NCBI GenBank assembly: GCA_943735955.1
Contig: OX030955.1
Location: 248,001 to 312,000 of the forward strand
From: Piscicola geometra
Lineage: Eukaryota; Annelida; Clitellata; Hirudinida; Piscicolidae
Reading direction: 5' to 3'
Length of the DNA stretch: 64,000 nucleotides
Shown here: positions 43,301 through 54,187 of the stretch, in pieces
Position numbering within the stretch: position 1 is the first letter of the stretch
Layout of the letters: every line of letters starts with the position of its first letter
Notes under the pieces: model-generated
Database searches by the model: none
What the model saw: only the letters and a program-made list of their open reading frames with translations
Told to the model about the DNA's origin: nothing
Made by a program: the position numbers and the translations under genes

Positions 43301-44546
43301 ACGGTGAAGACGGTGAAGACGGTGAAGACGATGAAGACGATGAAGACGGTGAAGACGGTGAAGACGAACGATGAAGACGATGAAGACGATGAAGACGGTG
43401 AAGACGGTGAAGACGGTGAAGACGGTGAAGACGGTGAAGACAGTGAAGACGATGAAGACGATGAAGACGGTGAAGACGGTGAAGACGAACGATGAAGACG
43501 ATAAAGACGGTGAAGACGGTGAAGACGGTGAAGACGGTGAAAACGATGAAGACGATGAAGACGGTGAAGACGGTGAAGACGGTGAAGACGATGAAGACGA
43601 TGAAGACGATGAAGACGGTGAAGACGATGAAGACGGTGAAGACGATGAAGACGATGAAGACGATGAAGACGATGAAGACGGTGAAGACGATGAAGACGAT
43701 GAAGACGGTGAAGACGGTGAAGACGATGAAGACGGTGAAGACGATGAAGACGGTGAAGACGATGAAGACGGTGAAGACGGTGAAGACGAACGATGAAGAC
43801 GATGAAGACGATGAAGACGGTGAAGACGGTGAAGACGGTGAAGACGGTGAAGACAGTGAAGACGATGAAGACGATGAAGACGGTGAAGACGGTGAAGACG
43901 AACGATGAAGACGATAAAGACGGTGAAGACGGTGAAGACGGTGAAGACGGTGAAAACGATGAAGACGATGAAGACGGTGAAGACGGTGAAGACGGTGAAG
44001 ACGATGAAGACGATGAAGACGATGAAGACGGTGAAGACGATGAAGACGGTGAAGACGATGAAGACGGTGAAGACGGTGAAGACGGTGAAGACGATGAAGA
44101 CGGTGAAGACGATGAAGACGGTGAAGACGAACGATGAAGACGATGAAGACGGTGAAGACGGTGAAGAAGATGAAGACGATGAAGACGGTGAAGACGGTGA
44201 AGACGATGAAGACGATAAAGACGATGAAGACGGTGAAGACGATGAAGACGATGAAGACGGTGAAGACGATGAAGACGATGAAGACGATGAAGACGATGAA
44301 GACGGTGAAGACGATGAAGAAGATGAAGACGATGAAGACGATGAAGACGGTGAAGACGGTGAAGACGGTGAAGACGGTGAAGACGGTGAAGACGATGAAG
44401 ACGATGAAGACGATGAAGACGGTGAAGACGGTGAAGACGATGAAGACGATGAAGACGGTGAAGACGGTGAAGACGATGAAGACGGTAAAGACGGTGAAGA
44501 CGATGAAGACGATGAAGACGGTGAAGACGGTGAAGACGAACGATGA
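40305..44546 (+). repeat. Overlapping 1.66-1.69 kb and 3600-bp higher-order duplications
   Basis: Boxes at 40943, 41154, 41450, 41697, 42119 and 42442 recur at 42599, 42819, 43124, 43371, 43793 and 44134, with offsets of 1656, 1665, 1674, 1674, 1674 and 1692. The drift is always a multiple of nine. Independently, 40305-40946 recurs at 43905-44546 with offset 3600. Nested periods like these are expected from repeated unequal exchange plus single-monomer slippage. Confidence 0.8.
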
Positions 44547-47500
44547 AGACGATGAAGACGGTGAAGACGGTGAAGACGGTGAAGACGGTGAAGACGGTGA
44601 AGACAGTGAAGACGATGAAGACGATGAAGACGGTGAAGACGGTGAAGACGATGAAGACGATGAAGACGATGAAGACGGTGAAGACGATGAAGACGATGAA
44701 GACGGTGAAGACGGTGAAGACGGTGAAGACGATGAAGACGATGAAGACGGTGAAGACGGTGAAGACGATGAAGACGATGAAGACGATGAAGACGGTGAAG
44801 ACGATGAAGACGGTGATGACGAACGATGAAGACGATGAAGAAGATGAAGACGATGAAGACGGTGAAGACGATGAAGACGGTGAAGACGATGAAGACGGTG
44901 AAGACGATGAAGACGATGAAGACGATGAAGACGGTGAAGACGGTGAAGACGGTGAAGACGGTGAAGACGGTGAAGACGATGAAGACGATGAAGACGGTGA
45001 AGACGATGAAGACGATGTAGACGATGAAGACGGTGAAGACGGTGAAGACGATGAAGACGGTAAAGACGGTGAAGACGATGAAGACGATGAAGACGGTGAA
45101 GACGGTGAAGACGAACGATGAAGACGATGAAGAAGATGAAGACGATGAAGACGGTGAAGACGATGAAGACGGTGAAGACGATGAAGACGGTGAAGACGAT
45201 GAAGACGATAAAGACGATGAAGACGGTGAAGACGATGAAGACGATGAAGACGGTGAAGACGATGAAGACGATGAAGACGATGAAGACGATGAAGACGGTG
45301 AAGACGATGAAGAAGATGAAGACGATGAAGACGATGAAGACGGTGAAGACGGTGAAGACGGTGAAGACGGTGAAGACGGTGAAGACGGTGAAGACGGTGA
45401 AGACGGTGAAGACGATGAAGACGATGAAGACGGTGTAGACGATGAAGACGATGTAGACGATGAAGACGGTGAAGACGGTGAAGACGATGAAGACGGTAAA
45501 GACGGTGAAGACGATGAAGACGATGAAGACGGTGTAGACGATGAAGACGATGTAGACGATGAAGACGGTGAAGACGGTGAAGACGATGAAGACGGTAAAG
45601 ACGGTGAAGACGATGAAGACGATGAAGACGGTGAAGACGGTGAAGACGAACGATGAAGACGATGAAGACGGTGAAGACGGTGAAGACGGTGAAGAAGATG
45701 AAGACGATGAAGACGGTGAAGACGGTGAAGACGATGAAGACGATAAAGACGATGAAGACGGTGAAGACGGTGAAGACGAACGATGAAGACGATGAAGACG
45801 GTGAAGACGGTGAAGAAGATGAAGACGATGAAGACGGTGAAGACGGTGAAGACGATGAAGACGATAAAGACGATGAAGACGGTGAAGACGATGAAGACGA
45901 TGAAGACGGTGAAGACGATGAAGACGATGAAGACGATGAAGACGATGAAGACGGTGAAGACGATGAAGAAGATGAAGACGATGAAGACGATGAAGACGGT
46001 GAAGACGGTGAAGACGGTGAAGACGGTGAAGACGGTGAAGACGGTGAAGACGATGAAGACGATGAAGACGGTGAAGACGGTGAAGACGATGAAGACGATG
46101 AAGACGGTGAAGACGGTGAAGACGATGAAGACGGTAAAGACGGTGAAGACGATGAAGACGATGAAGACGGTGAAGACGGTGAAGACGAACGATGAAGACG
46201 ATGAAGACGGTGAAGACGGTGAAGACGGTGAAGACGGTGAAGACGGTGAAGACGGTGAAGACAGTGAAGACGATGAAGACGATGAAGACGGTGAAGACGG
46301 TGAAGACGATGAAGACGATGAAGACGATGAAGACGGTGAAGACGATGAAGACGATGAAGACGGTGAAGACGGTGAAGACGGTGAAGACGATGAAGACGAT
46401 GAAGACGGTGAAGACGGTGAAGACGATGAAGACGATGAAGACGATGAAGACGGTGAAGACGATGAAGACGGTGATGACGAACGATGAAGACGATGAAGAA
46501 GATGAAGACGATGAAGACGGTGAAGACGATGAAGACGGTGAAGACGATGAAGACGGTGAAGACGATGAAGACGATGAAGACGATGAAGACGGTGAAGACG
46601 GTGAAGACGGTGAAGACGGTGAAGACGGTGAAGACGATGAAGACGATGAAGACGGTGAAGACGATGAAGACGATGTAGACGATGAAGACGGTGAAGACGG
46701 TGAAGACGAGGAAGACGGTAAAGACGGTGAAGACGATGAAGACGATGAAGACGGTGAAGACGGTGAAGACGAACGATGAAGACGATGAAGAAGATGAAGA
46801 CGATGAAGACGGTGAAGACGATGAAGACGGTGAAGACGATGAAGACGGTGAAGACGATGAAGACGATAAAGACGATGAAGACGGTGAAGACGATGAAGAC
46901 GATGAAGACGGTGAAGACGATGAAGACGATGAAGACGGTGAAGACGATGAAGACGGTGAAGACGATGAAGAAGATGAAGACGATGAAGACGATGAAGACG
47001 GTGAAGACGGTGAAGACGGTGAAGACGGTGAAGACGGTGAAGACGGTGAAGACGATGAAGACGGTGTAGACGATGAAGACGATGTAGACGATGAAGACGG
47101 TGAAGACGGTGAAGACGATGAAGACGGTAAAGACGGTGAAGACGATGAAGACGATGAAGACGGTGAAGACGGTGAAGACGAACGATGAAGACGATGAAGA
47201 CGGTGAAGACGGTGAAGACGGTGAAGACGGGGAAGACGGTGAAGACGGTGAAGACAGTGAAGACGATGAAGACGATGAAGACGGTGAAGACGGTGAAGAC
47301 GATGAAGACGATGAAGACGATGAAGACGGTGAAGACGATGAAGACGATGAAGACGGTGAAGACGGTGAAGACGGTGAAGACGATGAAGACGATGAAGACG
47401 GTGAAGACGGTGAAGACGATGAAGACGATGAAGACGATGAAGACGGTGAAGACGATGAAGACGGTGAAGACGAACGATGAAGACGATGAAGAAGATGAAG

Positions 47501-48803
47501 ACGATGAAGACGGTGAAGACGATGAAGACGGTGAAGACGATGAAGACGGTGAAGACGATGAAGACGATGAAGACGATGAAGACGGTGAAGACGGTGAAGA
47601 CGGTGAAGACGGTGAAGACGGTGAAGACGGTGAAGACGATGAAGACGATGAAGACGGTGAAGACGATGAAGACGATGTAGACGATGAAGACGGTGAAGAC
47701 GGTGAAGACGATGAAGACGGTAAAGACGGTGAAGACGATGAAGACGATGAAGACGGTGAAGACGGTGAAGACGAACGATGAAGACGATGAAGACGGTGAA
47801 GACGGTGAAGACGGTGAAGACGGTGAAGACAGTGAAGACGATGAAGACGATGAAGACGGTGAAGACGGTGAAGACGATGAAGACGGTGAAGACGGTGAAG
47901 ACGGTGAAGACGATGAAGACGATGAAGACGGTGAAGACGGTGAAGACGATGAAGACGATGAAGACGATGAAGACGATGAAGACGGTGAAGACGATGAAGA
48001 CGATGAAGACGATGAAGACGGTGAAGACGGTGAAGACGATGAAGACGGTGAAGACTATGAAGACGATGAAGACGGTGAAGACGGTGAAGACGAACGATGA
48101 AGACGATGAAGACGATGAAGACGGTGAAGACGGTGAAGACGGTGAAGACGGTGAAGACAGTGAAGACGATGAAGACGATGAAGACGGTGAAGACGGTGAA
48201 GACGAACGATGAAGACGATGAAGACGGTGAAGACGGTGAAGACGGTGAAGACGGTGAAAACGATGAAGACGATGAAGACGGTGAAGACGGTGAAGACGGT
48301 GAAGACGATGAAGACGATGAAGACGATGAAGACGGTGAAGACGATGAAGACGGTGAAGACGATGAAGACGGTGAAGACGGTGAAGACGGTGAAGACGATG
48401 AAGACGGTGAAGACGATGAAGACGGTGAAGACGAACGATGAAGACGATGAAGACGGTGAAGACGGTGAAGAAGATGAAGACGATGAAGACGGTGAAGACG
48501 ATGAAGACGGTGAAGACGATGAAGACGGTGAAGACGATGAAGACGATGAAGACGATGAAGACGATGAAGACGGTGAAGACGATGAAGACGATGAAGACGG
48601 TGAAGACGATGAAGACGGTGAAGACGAACGATGAAGACGATGAAGACGGTGAAGACGGTGAAGACGGTGAAGACGGTGAAGACGGTGAAGACGATGAAGA
48701 CGATGAAGACGGTGAAGACGGTGAAGACGAACGATGAAGACGATGAAGACGATGAAGACGGTTAAGACGATGAAGACGATGAAGACGGTGAAGACGATGA
48801 AGA

Positions 48804-49334
48804 CACATACGCCCATTCATTACTACTGATCTCTCCGCCTCACTTTCCCGATGTCTAGTACTAAGCAGACTTGACTACTGTAACTCGCTATTATATAATA
48901 TCACCAATCAAGAAAGAAATCGTCTACAATCAGTTTTAAACAAGGCGGCTAGAATCACACTCAACTGTGATTACCCAGGCCATCACCTTGTTCAATCATC
49001 AAAGGAAAATCTTATAAAACTCCACTGGCTTCCTATAGACTTTCGAATATCCTTTAAAATAGCCATCACCACATTCAAAATTCTTCAAACCTCAATACCG
49101 TCAAATCTCAGCAAACTCATAACTAAAAAAACATCAAACAAACAACTGCGTTCATCTTCATCTCTTCTCCTCAACCAAGAATCCACTACAAACAACATCT
49201 CGAAAAGAGCTTTCCGTCACGCAGCTCCAACAACTTGGAATGCCCTTCCACCTGCACTTCGAAGCATCAACCAATTTTCGACTTTCAAAGCCAAACTGAA
49301 AACTCATTACTTTAACTTAGCCTATCATTCTTAA
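48804..49334 (+). pseudogene. LINE reverse transcriptase, C-terminal 176 residues
   Basis: The frame opens directly at the satellite junction with no start codon and runs without a stop to TAA at 49332-49334. It begins in the region after the catalytic palm, with IRPFIT followed by SRLDYCNSLLYN, then NKAARIT, LIKLHWLPIDFRISFKI, FRHAAPTTWNALPPALR and a terminal FKAKLKTHYFNLAY. This order is the standard thumb and C-terminal tail of CR1/L2-type LINE proteins. The RT catalytic motifs and any endonuclease are absent, so it is a dead 5'-truncated copy. The frame is otherwise intact, which suggests a fairly recent insertion. Confidence 0.88.
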
Positions 49335-49482
49335 TAATTACTCCATGCTACTCTTTGCTCTCCTTTTCATAACATTAATATTATAATTATTTTTATTTCT
49401 TTATTGCATTACGACGCAGTGAAAGCGCTTCAGTTGCGTGCCCGGGCGCTATACAAAAATGACAATTATTATTATTATAAGA
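48804..49482 (+). mobile_element. 5'-truncated CR1/L2-like LINE inserted in the satellite
   Basis: Satellite stops after GATGAAGAC, and unrelated sequence runs to a short (ATT)n tail at 49469-49482, after which satellite phase resumes. The insert holds the last 176 codons of a non-LTR reverse transcriptase, then about 150 bp of 3' UTR. The UTR ends in a GCGC-rich potential stem-loop (AAGCGC near 49425, GGGCGCT near 49444) before GACAATTATT. Flanks both offer AAGAC as a possible target-site duplication, but the repetitive target makes this unprovable. Clade assignment is from motif style only. Confidence 0.88.
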
Positions 49483-52219
49483 CGATGAAGACGGTGAAGA
49501 CGATGAAGACGGTGAAGGCGAACGATGAAGACGATGAAGACGGTGAAGACGGTGAAGACGATGAAGACGATGAAGACGGTGAAGACGGTGAAGACGATGA
49601 AGACGATGAAGACGGTGAAGACGGTGAAGACGATGAAGACGATGAAGACGGTGAAGACGAACGATGAAGACGGTGAAGACGATGAAGACATGGAAGACGA
49701 TAAAGACGGTGAAGACGATGAAGACATGGAAGACGATGAAGACGGTGAAGACGATGAAGACGGTGAAGACGGTGAAGACGATGAAGACGATGAAGACGGT
49801 GAAAACGATGAAGACGAACGATGAAGACGATGAAGACGGTGAAGACGATGAAGACGGTGAAGACGATGAAGAAGATGAAGACGGTGAAGACGATGAAGAC
49901 GGTGAAGATGGTGAAGACGGTGAAGACGGTGAAGACGGTGAAGACGGTGAAGACGATGAAGACGGTGAAGACGATGAAGACGATGAAGACGAACGATGAA
50001 GACGAACGATGAAAACGATGAAGACGATGAAGACGATGAAGACGGTGAAGACGATGAAGACGATGAAGACGATGAAGACGATGAAGACGGTGAAGACGAA
50101 CGATGAAGACGATGAAGACGGTGAAGACGGTGAAGACGATGAAGACGATGAAGACGGTGAAGACGGTGAAGACGGTGAAGACGGTGAATACGATGAAGAC
50201 GATGAAGACGATGAAGACGATGAAGACGGTGAAGACGGTGAAGACGATGAAAACGATGAAGACGGTGAAGACGATGAAGACGATGAAGACGATGAAGACG
50301 GTGAAGACGGTGAAGACGGTGAAGACGGTGAAGACGGTGAAGACGGTGAAGACGGTGAAGACGGTGAAGACGGTGAAGACGATGAAGACGGTGAAGACGA
50401 TGAAGACGATGAAGACGATGAAGACGGTGAAGACGGTGAAGACAATGAAAACGATGAAGACGGTGAAGACGATGAAGACGATGAAGACGGTGAAGACGAT
50501 GAAGAAGATGAAGACGATGAAGACAATGAAGACGGTAAAGACGGTGAAGACGGTGAAGACGGTGAAGACGATGAAGACGATGAAGACGGTGAAGACGGTG
50601 AAGACGATGAAGACGATGAAGACGATGAAGACGGTGAAGACGATGAAGACGGTGAAGACAATGAAGACGGTGAAGACGAACGATGAAGACGATGAAGACG
50701 ATGAAGACGATGAAGACGGTGAAGACGGTGAAGACGGTGAAGACGATGAAGACGATGAAGACGATGAAGACGATGAAGACGATGAAGACGATGAAGACGG
50801 TGAAGACGATGAAGACGGTGAAGACGATGAAGACGATGAAGACGATGAAGACGATGAAGACGATGAAGACGGTGAAGACGATAAAGACCATGAAGACCAT
50901 GAAGACCATGAAGAAGGTGAAGACGGTGAAGACGATGAAGACGATGAAGACGGTGAAGACGGTGAAGACAATGAAAACGATGAAGACGGTGAAGACGATG
51001 AAGACGATGAAGACGGTGAAGACGATGAAGAAGATGAAGACGATGAAGACAATGAAGACGGTAAAGACGGTGAAGACGGTGAAGACGGTGAAGACGATGA
51101 AGACGATGAAGACGGTGAAGACGGTGAAGACGATGAAGACGATGAAGACGATGAAGACGGTGAAGACGATGAAGACGGTGAAGACAATGAAGACGGTGAA
51201 GACGAACGATGAAGACGATGAAGACGATGAAGACGATGAAGACGGTGAAGACGGTGAAGACGGTGAAGACGATGAAGACGATGAAGACGATGAAGACGAT
51301 GAAGACGATGAAGACGGTGAAGACGATGAAGACGGTGAAGACGATGAAGACGATGAAGACGATGAAGACGATGAAGACGATGAAGACGGTGAAGACGATA
51401 AAGACCATGAAGACCATGAAGACCATGAAGAAGGTGAAGACGGTGAAGACGATGAAGACGATGAAGACGGTGAAGACGATGAAGACGATGAAGACGATGA
51501 AGACGAAGAAGACGATGAAGACGATGAAGACGATGAAGACGATGAAGACGGTGAAGACGGTGAAGACGATGAAGACGATGAAGACGATGAAGACGATGAA
51601 GACGGTGAAGACGATGAAGACGGTGAAGACGGTGAAGACGATGAAGACGATGTAAGACGATGAAGACGATGAAGACGATGAAGACGGTGAAGACGGTGAA
51701 GACGGTGAAGACGATGAAGACGATGAAGACGATGAAGACGATGAAGACGGTGAAGACGGTGAAGACGGTGAAGACGGTGAAGACGGTGAAGACGGTGAAG
51801 ACGGTGAAGACGATGAAGACGATGAAGACGGTGAAGACGAACGATGAAGACGATGAAGACGGTGAAGACGGTGAAGACGATGAAGACGGTGAAGACGGTG
51901 AAAACGATGAAGACGATGAAGACGATGAAGACGGTGAAGACGGTGAAGACGATGAAGACGATGAAGACGATGAAGACGAACGATGAAGACGATGAAGACG
52001 AACGATGAAGACGATGAAGACATTGAAGACGATGAAGACGGTGAAGACGGTGAAGACGATGAAGACGATGAAGACGATGAAGACGGTGAAGACGATGAAG
52101 ACGATGAAGACGGTGAAGACGAACGATGAAGACGATGAAGACGGTGAAGACGATGAAGACGAACGATGAAGACGATGAAGACGCTGAAGACGATGAAGTC
52201 GATGAAGACGGTGAAGATG
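49483..52219 (+). repeat. Satellite array, right-hand segment
   Basis: Same 9-mer and same orientation as the main array, separated from it only by the LINE. It is more diverged. Private marks include GACATGGAAGAC (49686 and 49722), a triple GACCAT run (50886 and 51402), GACAATGAAAACG (50442 and 50968), an unusually long run of GGT-type monomers near 50300-50380 and a frame-changing GATGTAAGACG at 51648. Phase-shifting boxes are closer together near the right end (51837-52165). A local duplication of about 520 bp links 50430-50690 to 50950-51212. No gene is supported. Confidence 0.93.
50430..51212 (+). repeat. About 526-bp local duplication in the right-hand segment
   Basis: The stretch from GACAATGAAAACG through GACAATGAAGACGGTGAAG and the following box at 50686 recurs ending at 51212, an offset of 526 bp. 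The triple GACCAT cluster at 50886 reappears at 51402 (offset 516). The two spacings differ, so more than one event is needed. Confidence 0.75.
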
Positions 52220-53685
52220 TTGAAGGAGATATCTGGAATAATTGCTCCTTTTTTTAGTGAGCTTATTCAACAGGTCTTTTTCGGCAGGCAGGGTTCCGAA
52301 GTCTTTCATGTCGGCCTACATCACGCCACTGCTCAAGAAGCCAAGTCTTAAACTCACTGAAACTTCGTCGTACAGGCCTATTTCAAACTTGAGGGTGTTG
52401 TCCAAACTCATGGAAAGATTAGTTCTTCACAGAGTAGTCAACTACCTCGCAGAATTTCATCTTTTCCCTCCCTTGTAGTCAGCCTACCGTCGTCATTCTT
52501 CGACAGAAACTGCCATAACCAAAGTCTTTTCAGACATCGTTAGGGCAGCAGATGACGGTAAGCTTACATTGTTAGTTTTTCTTGATCTATCGGCAGCTTT
52601 TGATCTGGTAGATCATGCAACACTGCTCCGAAGACTGCACATCTTCTATGGTTTCTCTGACTCTGCGTTAGAATGGTTTAGGGACTACTTAAATGACAGA
52701 TGTTTTGACATCCGCTGTAGTGGGACAAAATCGACAATGTCGGTTTCCGCTGTAGGAGTCCGCCAAGGTTCAGTTCTTGGTTCTTTACTGTTCTCTTTGT
52801 ACACTGGAGATTTGGAAAGAATAGCAGCTAGACATGAGCTCGCTTTTCATCAGTACGCTGATGACACCCAGATTTACGGTCATTGCATTAAAGGTCATCA
52901 GGCTGACCTGCAAGAAAGGGTGTCATCATGCATTGATGAAATTGCTGCTTGGATGAGTGCCAATCATCTGAAACTTAACTCCAGCAAAACTGAAGTTATC
53001 TGGCTCTCATCCCGTCGAAACTCTACTCACACTCCCAAAGATCCAGTTCGCATTTGTCAGAACGAGATAATTTCTTCCGATAGTGTCAGAAACCTAGGAG
53101 TTTATCTCGACAAAGACCTCACCATGACGACACACATCAACAAGATGACTCAAACCTGCTTTGCTTCTTTACGCCAAATACGATCCATAAGATGGTTATT
53201 GACCAAGGACTCACTGAGAACATTGGCTTCTGCTTTGGTTCTCAGTCGAATTGACTATGGCAATATCATTCTTACTGGGTTGCCAATGACGCAGCTGCAA
53301 AAAATTCAGTCTATAATCAACACCACAGCTAGGCTCATAACAGGTGCTAGAAAGTATGATCACATCAGCCCTGTTCTCAAGGAGCTTCACTGGCTTCGTG
53401 TTGAAAATAGAATTGAATACAAAAACATCTTGTTAATGCACAAGTGTCTGTCTAATGAGTGCCCAGATTATTTGTCGAGTAGCATTGTCATGAGAGCAAG
53501 TCTTCCCCAGAGGGAAAGACTCAAGTCTGCTTGGTCAAGAGATGTAGTTCCACAGAGCTACAAACTCAAGAAGCTTTTTTGTTGCAGCGCCGACTCTTTG
53601 GAATAGTATTCCCAATAGACTCAAATACCCGAGCTCGACCGCGACATTCAGCCGTTCCCTGATAACGTACTTGTTCGACCGATAA
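52220..53685 (+). pseudogene. LINE reverse transcriptase, partial, three disabling mutations
   Basis: Non-LTR RT of CR1/L2 style. Visible landmarks in order are LKEISGIIAPF, NRSFSAGRVP, ITPLLKKP, YRPISNL, SAYRRHSSTETAI, LLVFLDLSAAFDLVDH (first catalytic Asp), VGVRQGSVLGSLLFSLY, the catalytic FHQYADDTQIYG at about 52852-52887, LKLNSSKTEVIW, VRNLGVYLD, SRIDYGNIILTGL, LKELHWLRVENRIEYK and the C-terminal LWNSIPNRLKY. Breaks are an extra T in the T-run near 52252 (frame change), an in-frame TAG at 52476-52478 just before SAYRR, and a frame change in the T-run near 53574-53580, after which the frame continues to TAA at 53683-53685. The endonuclease domain is missing. Not functional. Confidence 0.9.
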
Positions 53686-53788
53686 CAATAACTTACAAAT
53701 TTACTGCTCATTTTTCATTAATCAATTTCTTGCTTCCCAATTTCATTCTTTTTTATTATTTATACAAATGGTCAATAAGAATTGTAAA

Positions 53789-53826
53789 ATAAATAAATAA
53801 TAATAATAAACAATAATAATATAATA
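53789..53826 (+). repeat. (AAT)n/(AAAT)n microsatellite
   Basis: AAATAAATAA followed by AAT triplets and AACAATAATA, inside the 3' UTR of the second LINE. It may be an internal tail, which would mean the DNA from here to 54187 is a second small insertion rather than UTR. Confidence 0.75.
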
Positions 53827-53923
53827 TAGATATTACTTTTTTTTTCTTAAATTTACTGTTATGATCATTTCAGTTTCAATCTTTAAAAAAAAATATTTTG
53901 TCTATTAAAAATTTTTTTTTAAA

Positions 53924-54024
53924 TATATATGTATATATATGTATTTATGTATACATATATGTGTATATATATGTATATATGTGTTTATGTGTATGTGTAT
54001 ATGTATATATATATATATATATAT
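53924..54024 (+). repeat. TA/TG-rich microsatellite
   Basis: Alternating TATATG, TATGTG and TATATA units in about 100 bp. A short reading frame through it (TATs read as Y/I/V/M) is repeat-derived. Confidence 0.85.
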
Positions 54025-54187
54025 GATTTTATTGTTAAATTTCAATACCTTTCTTCTCCTATACTTTCCATTTATTCATCTATCATTAATATTATTATCA
54101 AATTTTCCATAACCAAGTGGTCTTGAAGCCCGTCCGGGTTTACGCCACGTTAATAATATTCGTCGTTGTATTGTATTGTATTGTAAG

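Larger units (their letters stand above)
1..48803 (+). repeat. Giant 9-bp satellite array (GAAGACGAT/GAAGACGGT)
   Basis: The whole stretch is a head-to-tail array of the 9-mer GAAGACGRT, roughly 5,400 copies (length divided by nine), all in one orientation. Position 8 of the monomer alternates between A and G, so the array reads as a two-letter string. Frequent point variants are GAAGAAGAT, GGTAAAGAC, GATAAAGAC, GGTGTAGAC, GACAGT, GACAAT, GACTAT and GGTTAAGAC. Every 60-500 bp a 13-mer GAAGACGAACGAT interrupts the 9-bp phase. The + strand is strongly purine-rich and every monomer carries one CpG and one GAAGAC hexamer. There is no transposon, gene or inversion inside. The left end lies outside the window. 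No gene is supported here: the apparent proteins (acidic E-D-D/G, M-K-T, and minus-strand S-S-S/P, R-L-H, V-F-I/T repeats) are frames of the repeat. Confidence 0.97.
52220..54187 (+). mobile_element. 5'-truncated CR1/L2-like LINE at the boundary of two arrays
   Basis: Starts at the satellite edge within an RT domain and ends in a (TATTG)n tail at about 54166-54184, preceded by a GC-rich terminal segment (GCCCGTCCGGG at 54128). The body holds a broken RT frame (52220-53685). The UTR contains an (AAT)n tract near 53789-53826 and a TA/TG microsatellite at 53924-54024. The hexamer AAGATG stands on both sides (52214-52219 and about 54186-54191) and is a candidate target-site duplication. Left flank is GAAGACGAT satellite, right flank is the GAT/GAA/GAG array. 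Confidence 0.85.

Noticed and set aside
154..48737. Acidic (EDD/EDG)n and basic (MKT/VKT)n plus-strand frames as a repeat-protein family
   Set aside because: Each frame starts and stops at the phase boxes by arithmetic and covers two blocks. There is no conserved non-repeat domain, promoter or splice structure.
1..48803. CRISPR-like array
   Set aside because: Monomers are contiguous 9-mers without unique spacers, and the surrounding genome is eukaryotic.
1..52219. Triplex or H-DNA forming mirror repeat
   Set aside because: The purine strand is interrupted by C and T in every 9-mer, so no long pure purine mirror exists.
53929..54126. Short Tyr/Ile-rich frame
   Set aside because: It is the TA/TG microsatellite plus adjacent AT-rich LINE sequence.
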